Below, piece by piece: positions 1-5,916 of a stretch of DNA of 6,121 nucleotides. How positions within the stretch are numbered: the first letter of the stretch is position 1; each line of letters starts with the position of its first letter. A program made the position numbers and the translations under genes. Source of the DNA: an uncultured Bacteroidota bacterium (GTDB taxonomy: Bacteria; Bacteroidota; Rhodothermia; Rhodothermales; UBA10348); the NCBI GenBank assembly GCA_937893205.1, contig CALBJU010000266.1:1-6121 (forward strand), written 5' to 3'. Under the pieces are notes generated by a model. The model was not told where the DNA came from. It made no database searches and was given only the letters and a program-made list of their open reading frames with translations.

Positions 1-1076
1 TGGGTGGCTCACGCGGGTCCATGACGAATGACATCTGGGGATGGAGTGATCCCGATACGAATCGCGAATATGCCATCGTTGGTCGCAGCGACGGAACATC
101 GTTCGTAGACGTTACCAATCCCGGTATGCCAACCTATCTCGGCAATCTCCCGATGACAGAGGGTTCCAATGCTGCAGCATGGCGTGACATGAAAGTCTAC
201 AAGAATCATGTCTACATCGTCGCTGATGGTGCAGGACCGCACGGTATGCAGGTCTTCGATCTGACGCGCCTTCGTGATATGGATGGCAGCGATCCTGGAA
301 TCATTGAAGCCGACATGCTTTATGACAAGATTGCTTCCGCACACAACATCGTGATCAACGAAGAAACTGGATTCGCTTATTCAGTGGGTTCGAGTTCTGG
401 TGGTGAGACGTGTGGTGGTGGACTGCACATGATCGACATTCGTGAGCCGAAAAATCCAACCTTTGCAGGCTGTTTCGGAGATCCGTCAACGGGTCGACGC
501 GGGACGGGATACTCGCACGACGCACAGTGTGTGACCTATGCCGGACCGGATACCGAGCATGCTGGCAAAGAGATCTGTGTTGGCTCGAACGAAACGGCTC
601 TTTCCATCGCCGACGTAACGGATAAGAAAAATCCCATGGCCATTTCGATGGTGGTCTATCCCAATGTGGCTTATGCGCATCAGGGATGGCTCTCCGAAGA
701 TCACGAGTTCTTCTACATGAACGACGAAGGCGATGAGCCCCAAGGTCTTGTAGACGGAACGCGCACCCTCGTATGGGATGTTCGCGATCTGGACGAGCCG
801 ATTCTGGTTCACGAATACATTGCTGAGACTACCACGACCGACCACAACCTGTACATCAAGGATAATCTGATGTATCAGTCCAATTACGGCAGTGGTCTGC
901 GGATCCTTGATATCACGGATCGCGCAAATCCGGTCGAAGTTGGCTTCCTGGATACGACACCCTTTGGTGGCGGCGGCTCTTGGAGCAACTATCCGTATTT
1001 CAACAGTGGAGTGATCGCTGTAACGTCGATGGGAGAAGGACTCTTCCTGGTACGTAAACAGGATCAGGGCCTCTAG
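1..1076 (+). CDS. Choice-of-anchor B family protein (LVIVD-repeat beta-propeller), 5'-truncated by window edge
   Basis: The frame is open from base 3, through the ATG at 21, to the TAG at 1074-1076. The codons before that ATG (GGSRGS) fit the family, so the true start and signal peptide lie outside the window. Counting the ATG as residue 1, there are six degenerate repeats of the form hydrophobic-x-D-(V/I/L)-x-x-x-x-NP-x-x-x-G: SFVDVTNP (27-34), MQVFDL (76-81), LHMIDIREPKNP (135-146), LSIADVTDKKNP (194-205), LVWDVRDLDEP (250-260) and LRILDITDRANP (293-304). These are LVIVD-type blades of a predicted beta-propeller. Family-like histidine motifs are AHNIVINEETG, GYSHDAQC, AYAHQGW and TTDHNLY. 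Four cysteines (131, 151, 170, 186) suit an exported protein. Family members carry varied C-terminal surface anchors, but this one ends directly after the last blade (GLFLVRKQDQGL) with no sorting tail. The biochemical role of the family is unknown. The family assignment is strong; no enzymatic function can be claimed. Confidence 0.9.
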   Translation, partial: GGSRGSMTNDIWGWSDPDTNREYAIVGRSDGTSFVDVTNPGMPTYLGNLPMTEGSNAAAWRDMKVYKNHVYIVADGAGPHGMQVFDLTRLRDMDGSDPGIIEADMLYDKIASAHNIVINEETGFAYSVGSSSGGETCGGGLHMIDIREPKNPTFAGCFGDPSTGRRGTGYSHDAQCVTYAGPDTEHAGKEICVGSNETALSIADVTDKKNPMAISMVVYPNVAYAHQGWLSEDHEFFYMNDEGDEPQGLVDGTRTLVWDVRDLDEPILVHEYIAETTTTDHNLYIKDNLMYQSNYGSGLRILDITDRANPVEVGFLDTTPFGGGGSWSNYPYFNSGVIAVTSMGEGLFLVRKQDQGL

Positions 1077-1110
1077 ACCGCTCTATTCCAACAGAATTGA
1101 TTGTCTTATC

Positions 1111-1151
1111 AAGAGTGGGGCGCGCATCGCGCGCCCCACTCTTTTATTTTT
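1111..1151 (+). terminator. Rho-independent terminator of the choice-of-anchor B gene
   Basis: A perfect 15-bp stem (1111-1125 pairing with 1129-1143, GC-rich core GGGGCGCGC) closes a 3-nt ATC loop. On the + strand it is followed by the T-rich run CTTTTATTTTT, and it lies 34 bases after the stop at 1076. The minus-strand gene ends at 1144, exactly at the base of the stem, so its transcript also enters the hairpin. On that side the downstream sequence is GATAAGACAATC, without a U tract, so termination in the reverse direction is possible but less certain. Confidence 0.9.
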
Positions 1152-1359
1152 GGCCGATGACCATCGAAACGAGATCAAAGGCGCTCTCGAAGTAGTTGTC
1201 TCGCCAGTCTGGCGAGTGGCGACCCAGTAGCATCCCGAGCGAGGCGCCCAGGGGATAAAAAACGACACGCTTGCCCTCCACAGGATCCATCGTAGCCATT
1301 TCCTTTGATCGTGTCCCCTCGAGTTTGCGCAGCGCGTCGGCGTAGGAGATCACATCCCC
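1144..1359 (-). pseudogene. C-terminal continuation of the HExxH protein in the -1 frame (frameshift fragment)
   Basis: Reading one base back from the GGGG run (minus strand, + coordinates 1356-1359) restores a long open frame. It starts D-V-I-S-Y-A-D-A-L-R and runs about 70 residues to TAA at 1144-1146. It contains VVFYPLGASLGMLLG and RHSPDWRDNYFES, a pattern common near the C-terminus of HExxH proteins of this kind, where a Y-x-x-G-x-x-x-x-x-L-L helix precedes P-x-W. The restored protein would be about 331 residues, and the junction would read ELG-DVISY. Three explanations remain: a real frameshift mutation, a one-base loss in the G run during sequencing or assembly, or -1 slippage on GGG. 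A fourth is separate translation from the GTG at 1351-1353, which overlaps the upstream TGA as GTGA. The continuity of the protein is well supported; the cause is not resolved. Confidence 0.7.
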
Positions 1360-2138
1360 AACTCGGCAAATGCCTCGGTGGCGTTGTAACCGCCACTTGC
1401 CATTTTGGCCACCACTTCCTCGGTATACCGGGATATTCCTTCCTGCCACAGCTGAAAAGAGAGATAGCGGAAGTCCTTTTCGGAAACGTTGGCTTTCAGG
1501 TTCTCAAGGGCTCCCGCGAGATCCTTCAGTGAAGCAGACTTGTCTTCGGACGAGAGCACCGTCAGTGTCTCGTCGCGAACTTGATAAAGAGCCTCAACCA
1601 CGTCGCCCTCTTCGTAGGGGAAGGGATAGTTGAGCATCCACATTCCGGTCTGATCGCCTCCCGAGAGATCGAGTGCGTTGACACCCGAATAGTAGTCAGG
1701 CCATGCGCTCTGATATTGATGGAAGTGCTCGTGCAGTAGGGTCAATACCCACATCGTTGAGCTCTTGCCTGTCGTTTCTGCCTGGCCAACAACAATCGTG
1801 GAAACGCCCGCCACAGCCGGAAAGGTTGCCAACAACCGGGGCGAAAAAGTCCCGGAGGGTCTGGAAAAGACTTCCATCCCCAAGATCTCATCGACGCCTT
1901 CCGATTGAAAATCGTCCGTTGGATAGGGATGATTGATCAGAAAATCTTTCTTGGGGGTGATGAGCAAAATAGCAAAGGGAGCGGCCTGCCAGCCTTCCCA
2001 GACCTCGTCGCCAATGTGGTCGGCGAGCGAGAACGCCTCCGCTATTCGGATGGCGTCTGCACGGGCCAGACTGGAAGATTGGGCGTCGGCAATTTGAGCG
2101 CTGCAGACGAACATCAAGGCAGTAACGAGATATCGCAT
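1350..2138 (-). CDS. Secreted HExxH (gluzincin-like) putative zinc metallopeptidase, frameshifted before its C-terminus
   Basis: This frame encodes 262 residues from the ATG at 2136-2138. That start is preferred because it begins a clean signal peptide (MRYLVTALMFVCSAQIADAQ, likely cleaved after ADA). The in-frame ATG at 2211-2213 would add 25 non-signal residues (MDVSVCREGN...) and is less likely. No Shine-Dalgarno is visible. The core motif is LLHEHFHQYQ, with H136-E137-x-x-H140 matching the HExxH zinc site. About 95 residues later WQEGISRYTEE (231-241) resembles the gluzincin EGxxxY helix, making E233 a candidate third zinc ligand. I do not recognise the exact family, and its substrate is unknown. 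The frame ends at TGA 1350-1352 in ELGM-stop, and the expected C-terminus continues in the -1 frame (next entry). The product is probably periplasmic or secreted. It is convergent with the choice-of-anchor B gene and divergent from the small gene at 2308. Confidence 0.75.
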   Translation of the reverse strand: MRYLVTALMFVCSAQIADAQSSSLARADAIRIAEAFSLADHIGDEVWEGWQAAPFAILLITPKKDFLINHPYPTDDFQSEGVDEILGMEVFSRPSGTFSPRLLATFPAVAGVSTIVVGQAETTGKSSTMWVLTLLHEHFHQYQSAWPDYYSGVNALDLSGGDQTGMWMLNYPFPYEEGDVVEALYQVRDETLTVLSSEDKSASLKDLAGALENLKANVSEKDFRYLSFQLWQEGISRYTEEVVAKMASGGYNATEAFAELGM

Positions 2139-2257
2139 GAGATCATGTGGACTAAAACCCAGTAACTCAAAAGGGTACTCAATATTGCCCTCTCGGCAGA
2201 CTGAGACGTCCACGCCCGGCCCTTCCGGCTCACCAAGCGTTGTTTTTTAACGGCAGC

Positions 2258-2302
2258 GATCGATTGCCGATACCAAAAGGTATCGTAGGCATCAAATCGA
2301 TC
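2258..2302. promoter_or_regulatory. Nested inverted repeat in the divergent intergenic region
   Basis: The outer arms GATCGATT (2258-2265) and AATCGATC (2295-2302) are exact reverse complements. Inside them CGATACC (2268-2274) and GGTATCG (2279-2285) form a second 7-bp stem with an AAAA loop. The structure ends five bases before the ATG at 2308, between divergent genes starting at 2138 and 2308. It could be an operator or an RNA hairpin in the leader of the small gene affecting ribosome access. It lacks a T tract, so it is not a standard terminator. Function is inferred from position only. Confidence 0.5.
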
Positions 2303-2307
2303 ATGAA

Positions 2308-2619
2308 ATGAAATACTGGATCTTGGCGCTCGTGTTCGTCTTCGCCGGACTCGGCGAGTGGGCATTCGTGACCTGGGCGCCACTCACACCCGAGCTCAGG
2401 CGTTACAAGTTCACCCACCTTCCGGGTATCAAGCAATACCGAGAGGCAGTGCGCCAGAAGAAATTTGATAAGGCGTTCGAAATAGGCGACAAACACACCC
2501 TTATTCAAGCAATGATGACAGCCAACACCCTGGGGGATAACACTTTAAAAACCAGGGTCAAGCGCCGAGTAGAGGGGATGGATACGGCGTTTTCAAGATA
2601 CGTTCTATACTATCTGTAG
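2308..2619 (+). CDS. Small membrane-anchored protein of unknown function, ended by an in-frame TAG
   Basis: Not recognised. The 103-residue product starts MKYWILALVFVFAGLGEWAF, a short basic start followed by a hydrophobic stretch of about 20 residues, consistent with a signal anchor or a single membrane helix. The rest is basic and probably helical, including a KQYREAVRQKKFDKAFEIGD segment. The ATG at 2303 is followed by an immediate TGA (ATG AAA TGA), so the start at 2308 is the usable one; there is no Shine-Dalgarno. The frame stops at TAG 2617-2619 (YVLYYL-stop), yet the same frame stays open for another 83 codons with protein-like composition. The gene may therefore be a longer one (187 codons) broken by an amber codon, or a genuine short protein. 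It is divergent from the HExxH gene; its job cannot be stated. Confidence 0.6.
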   Translation: MKYWILALVFVFAGLGEWAFVTWAPLTPELRRYKFTHLPGIKQYREAVRQKKFDKAFEIGDKHTLIQAMMTANTLGDNTLKTRVKRRVEGMDTAFSRYVLYYL

Positions 2620-2871
2620 CATGGCTCCAGCACAGTCTACCCTCCAGAAAAGGAATTGGTAGAGCTCATTCATCAAATGAGTCTGGAATTCGAACGGCCC
2701 GAGAAATGGGACGATGAAAAATGGATTCAAACTCGGCTCGAAATCCGAGAAATCTTCGAAGACCTTCGCCAAAAAGCCGACGAAGGCGACGATGACTCCG
2801 TGTGGATAATGGAACGGCTTATTTTTCCCGAACAATATTGGACTGATCAGGAATCGGTGTCTTCCGGATAA
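2620..2871 (+). pseudogene. Downstream in-frame continuation of the small membrane protein gene after the amber codon
   Basis: Directly after the TAG the frame continues H-G-S-S-T-V-Y-P-P-E-K-E-L-V-E-L for 83 codons to TAA at 2869-2871. The sequence is acidic and amphipathic (for example REIFEDLRQKADEGDDD), as expected of a helical soluble domain, and unlike random noncoding translation. No good start lies near its beginning: the first candidates are TTG at 2656 and an internal ATG at 2677, with no Shine-Dalgarno. It is best read as the second half of the gene starting at 2308. The last 25 bp overlap the 3' end of the M16 gene on the opposite strand. If read as one gene, the protein has 186 amino acids plus the residue at the TAG (CAG, Gln, would be a one-step precursor). 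No function can be assigned. Confidence 0.5.
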
Positions 2872-5723
2872 AGCGTCACGCGTACGTAGCGGTCGCGGTT
2901 CAGATATTTCCTTGCTGCACCCATGATGTCCTCACCGGTCACATTTTCCAGGACCTCTGACGGATTGATCAAGATCCTTGTTGGATCTATGTCCCGAGAC
3001 ATATAAAACTGGAGAGTACTCAGCCAGTAGCTGTTTTCTTCGAGCCCTACTTCCCACGAGCGGAAACTCGCCTCTCGGGCGTTGGCCATGTGATCTTCTT
3101 CAGGCGGCTCATTCTGTAGCAGTTCGATGTCCGCCCACACGCTTGCCACGAGCTCATCTACCCGATCTGGAGCGCATCCAAAGGCGATGGTGAACTGGAA
3201 GTTTTCATAGGGGTCTTCCCTCAATGACCCTCTAACCGAAACACCATAGGTACCGCCGAGATCTTCGCGGAGTATTTCCCGAAGACGGGTATCAAGAACC
3301 CGCTGGAGCATGCTCATGCGCCGGCGCCCCTCCATGGACCATTCAGTTTCTCCAGAAAACACGATCTGGACCCGACTCTGGGGCTCGACGCCTTTAAAGA
3401 CCGACTTTTCGATAACGCCGGGAGGTGTTCGAATCCCGACATCTCGGAAGGTCTCTATCCGTCCTGTTGAGGGAAGTGTGGCCAGATAGGTTTCCACCAG
3501 AGGTCGGATGCCCTCAAGATCAAACGCGCCGACCAGGTAGAATGTAAAATCACTGAAGTCGGCGAAGCGGTCTTTGAAAAATTCGAATCCATCTCCCAGT
3601 TCCACCTCCGCTAAGACCGCCTGCGAGAACGGTCTCGTTCGATGGTGATATTGATTCAATGTGACGTTCAGAGTGTCTCCGAAAGTCGACTGTGGACTCG
3701 CCTGCATTGCCGTCAACATGCTGTTAAGTCGACCTATGAAAGAGGCAAACACACTGCTGTCGGCTCGGGGCGCAGTCGCGTAGAGGTAGGTCAACTGGAA
3801 CAGCGTTTCAAGATCCTGTGGTGACGCAGATCCGGAGAATCCTTCATCGAAATTCGCTATATATGGCCGAAGCCGGGCAATCTTGCCGGTCAACTTCTTG
3901 GAGAGTTCGATCGCATTGAACTCTCCGACGCCACTTGAGCCCACTATGCTAGTGGAAAACTGGGCCGATAGATACTGATCGTCGGTCGAAAGAGACGCAC
4001 CGCCGGGGCTGGTGGCCGAAAGGAGCACTTCGTCCGCTTTAAATTCAGTTGGACGCAGGACAACTTTCACCCCATTGGAGAGCGTCCAACGTGTCATTCC
4101 AATCTCTTCTGTGTGGGATTCCTCGACGATGCTACCAGGCTCTGGAATTACAGGGAGCAAAGGTGCATCAAGCGTTTGGTCTTCGTAGGGCTCCAGCTCT
4201 GTTGAAGCGATGGCACTAAAAACCGCCTGTACTTCGGAAATGGTCGGCATGGGCTGTTCGTCCGTGCCCTGACCCGAGATCGAAATTACTTGGTTGGTGG
4301 TGGTCATCAGGGTCGGAACCAGCGAATTGACCTGATCAAGTGTGATGGTCGGAAGGATTTCCTGCACCAGCCTGAATTCAGATGCGATTCCCGGAACCGA
4401 TTCACCTGCTAAAGTGTGGCGAATGTACTCAGCGGCAAGTCTGCCAGATCGCTCGTTATCGCGCTCGTTGTAGGATACTTCCATCCTGCGCAGTCGCGAT
4501 GTACGAGCGCGGTCGAATTCGGTCTTCGTGAATCCGAATCGCCGGATTCGTTCAGCTTCCTCCAAAATGACCCGGAGAGCGCGTAGATACTCACCGTCCT
4601 TCGCCCCAGCATTGAGGCTAAAAGCGCCTTTGGTGCGGACCAACGATCCATCGCGGCCACCGGCTCCGATGAAGGGAGGGTCTGCCTCCTGCGTGAGCTC
4701 GCCTAGACGTTGATTGAGCATACTGGCGAAAAGCGATCGCCTCATGCTCTCGATGTACTCATCGCGCGAGCCCTCGTCTTCGCGGGCATGCTTGTATGTT
4801 ATGCCAACCGATCCGAATGAAGCCTCAGGATCCGATTCAATTGAGTACAATGTTTCGTCGTGATCGGGAAGTTGATACATCTCCCGCTCGCGGGGAGACA
4901 CGGGCTCTGCCAGATCCGAAAACAGAGACTCGATTTGAGCCTGAATGGCTGACGCTTCGAAGTCACCGACCGCGATGAGCGTCATCAGGCTCGGTCGATA
5001 CCAGTCCCGGTAGTACTGAATGAGACGAGCCGGATCGAATCCCTCCAGGCTTTCGAGCGTGCCGATGGGAAGACGATCGGGGTAACGAGATCCATGCAGT
5101 AGAACTGGAAACTGACGGTCCTGAATACGCGCCATTCCTCCGCGTCTCCCTCTCCACTCCTCGATGACAACGCCCCGCTCTTTTTCTATCTCATCCGGGT
5201 CAAACGAAAGATTTCCAGCCCAATCCCTGAGGATCTCGAATCCTTTATCGAGGAGTTCAGTGGAGTCCGTAGGGAGCTGCAGCATGTACACGGTCTCATC
5301 AAAACTCGTGTATGCGTTGATGTCTGGGCCGAAACGCATACCAATCGATTCCAGATATTCCACCAGCGCCTGTTTTTCGAAGTTGGCCGTGCCGTTGAAT
5401 GCCATGTGCTCGACGAAGTGAGCCAGACCCAGTTGGTCGTCGTCTTCCAGAATGGACCCCGCGTTGAGAACAAGCCTCAATTCAGCCCGATTTTCTGGAG
5501 TATCGTTGGCCCGGATCATGTAGGAAAGTCCGTTATCGAGCGTGCCGGACAGAATTTTCGGATCCAGGGAGATTCGGTCGGCAGACATTTCGTCCGCCAC
5601 AGGCATCTCTATCGGAGTTGGTTCCACCGATACTTCGTCTGTGACGTCCGAGGCGGTATAACTGGAGCCTGAACAGCCAGAGAGGACGATCAAGGCTGCG
5701 AGGAGGTGGCGGGATTTAATCAT
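2847..5723 (-). CDS. M16 family (pitrilysin/insulinase-type) zinc metallopeptidase, predicted lipoprotein
   Basis: A complete 958-residue protein, the usual length of a single-chain M16 enzyme made of two homologous halves. MIKSRHLLAALIVLSGC forms a lipoprotein signal peptide with lipobox LSGC (lipidated Cys17), followed by an acidic linker, so it is probably anchored to a membrane facing the periplasm or exterior. The N-terminal M16 domain (about 55-210) has the inverted zinc motif H102-F-V-E105-H106 and then KERGVVIEEW (181-190). There E182 and E189 match the paired glutamates of the family; E189 is the likely third ligand. An M16_C-type domain follows (about 230-420). The second half (about 540-958) lacks HxxEH, as is normal, and carries LREDLGGTYGVSV (818-830), the conserved R/Y substrate-binding segment. 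The family degrades peptides inside a closed chamber; the substrate here is unknown. The start at 5723 is set by the signal peptide; no Shine-Dalgarno is visible. It is transcribed divergently from the Nramp-like gene and convergently with the small gene. Confidence 0.95.
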   Translation of the reverse strand: MIKSRHLLAALIVLSGCSGSSYTASDVTDEVSVEPTPIEMPVADEMSADRISLDPKILSGTLDNGLSYMIRANDTPENRAELRLVLNAGSILEDDDQLGLAHFVEHMAFNGTANFEKQALVEYLESIGMRFGPDINAYTSFDETVYMLQLPTDSTELLDKGFEILRDWAGNLSFDPDEIEKERGVVIEEWRGRRGGMARIQDRQFPVLLHGSRYPDRLPIGTLESLEGFDPARLIQYYRDWYRPSLMTLIAVGDFEASAIQAQIESLFSDLAEPVSPREREMYQLPDHDETLYSIESDPEASFGSVGITYKHAREDEGSRDEYIESMRRSLFASMLNQRLGELTQEADPPFIGAGGRDGSLVRTKGAFSLNAGAKDGEYLRALRVILEEAERIRRFGFTKTEFDRARTSRLRRMEVSYNERDNERSGRLAAEYIRHTLAGESVPGIASEFRLVQEILPTITLDQVNSLVPTLMTTTNQVISISGQGTDEQPMPTISEVQAVFSAIASTELEPYEDQTLDAPLLPVIPEPGSIVEESHTEEIGMTRWTLSNGVKVVLRPTEFKADEVLLSATSPGGASLSTDDQYLSAQFSTSIVGSSGVGEFNAIELSKKLTGKIARLRPYIANFDEGFSGSASPQDLETLFQLTYLYATAPRADSSVFASFIGRLNSMLTAMQASPQSTFGDTLNVTLNQYHHRTRPFSQAVLAEVELGDGFEFFKDRFADFSDFTFYLVGAFDLEGIRPLVETYLATLPSTGRIETFRDVGIRTPPGVIEKSVFKGVEPQSRVQIVFSGETEWSMEGRRRMSMLQRVLDTRLREILREDLGGTYGVSVRGSLREDPYENFQFTIAFGCAPDRVDELVASVWADIELLQNEPPEEDHMANAREASFRSWEVGLEENSYWLSTLQFYMSRDIDPTRILINPSEVLENVTGEDIMGAARKYLNRDRYVRVTLYPEDTDS

Positions 5724-5767
5724 GACAGATTCAGAATAAATGGTGTCTCGGGCAACGCTGTGCCCTA

Positions 5768-5773
5768 CTTATA
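5768..5773 (-). promoter_or_regulatory. Candidate -10 element for the M16 gene
   Basis: On the minus strand this reads TATAAG, five of six matches to TATAAT, about 45 bases before the ATG. With a 17-bp spacer the -35 position would be CATTTC at 5791-5796, a poor match that overlaps the palindrome at 5792-5805. That would suit a regulated promoter. This is a guess from sequence only; other sigma specificities are possible. Confidence 0.3.
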
Positions 5774-5791
5774 GTTACGCAGTGCACCCCG

Positions 5792-5805
5792 AAATGACGT
5801 CATTT
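5792..5805. promoter_or_regulatory. Perfect 14-bp palindrome, candidate operator between divergent genes
   Basis: AAATGACGTCATTT is a perfect palindrome centred between bases 5798 and 5799. It lies about 70 bp from the M16 start and about 110 bp from the Nramp-like start. Position and symmetry suggest a site for a dimeric transcription factor. It does not match the well-known Fur or MntR consensus sites as I remember them, so no regulator is named. Confidence 0.45.
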
Positions 5806-5815
5806 TAGAGACATG

Positions 5816-5844
5816 TTGCAAGTGGAAGTGATTTTCTGTATTCA
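5816..5844 (+). promoter_or_regulatory. Weak candidate promoter for the Nramp-like gene
   Basis: TTGCAA (5816-5821) and TATTCA (5839-5844) are separated by 17 bp. They match the -35 consensus at four of six positions and the -10 at three of six. The palindrome at 5792-5805 would lie just upstream of this -35. The leader to the ATG at 5917 would be about 65 bases. This is low-confidence support from spacing only. Confidence 0.2.
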
Positions 5845-5916
5845 TCCCGCGACCTGTCTCTGTCAATCACGATCGAGAAGACTCCGCCAGAACTCCCTCT
5901 TCATCGACTAACATCC

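Noticed and set aside
486..845. Long open frame on the minus strand inside the choice-of-anchor B gene
   Set aside because: Its translation shows no domain pattern and it lies wholly antisense to a well-supported gene.
1200..1216. Inverted repeat CTCGCCAG-T-CTGGCGAG
   Set aside because: It falls within the coding sequence of the frameshifted C-terminal segment (codons for S-P-D-W-R) and has no T tract, so it is probably a coding coincidence.
1144..1449. Independent gene starting at the ATG at 1449 on the minus strand
   Set aside because: Its first ~30 codons overlap the upstream HExxH frame, which carries the conserved EGISRYTEE motif there; only the part downstream of the G run looks genuine.
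2180..2187. Palindrome CAATATTG in the 2139-2307 intergenic region
   Set aside because: An 8-bp AT-rich palindrome is common by chance and has no matching flanks or clear promoter context.
2303..2311. Alternative ATG at 2303 for the small gene
   Set aside because: It reads ATG AAA TGA and stops at once. A leader minigene of two codons is conceivable but unsupported.
5186..5473. Second minus-strand frame within the M16 gene region
   Set aside because: It is a shifted reading of the M16 N-terminal domain, which is itself intact with its zinc motif in the main frame.
5792..5805. Fur box, MntR box or eukaryotic CRE-type reading of the palindrome
   Set aside because: TGACGTCA resembles a CRE only by coincidence in a bacterial context, and the sequence does not fit the Fur or MntR consensus as I know them.
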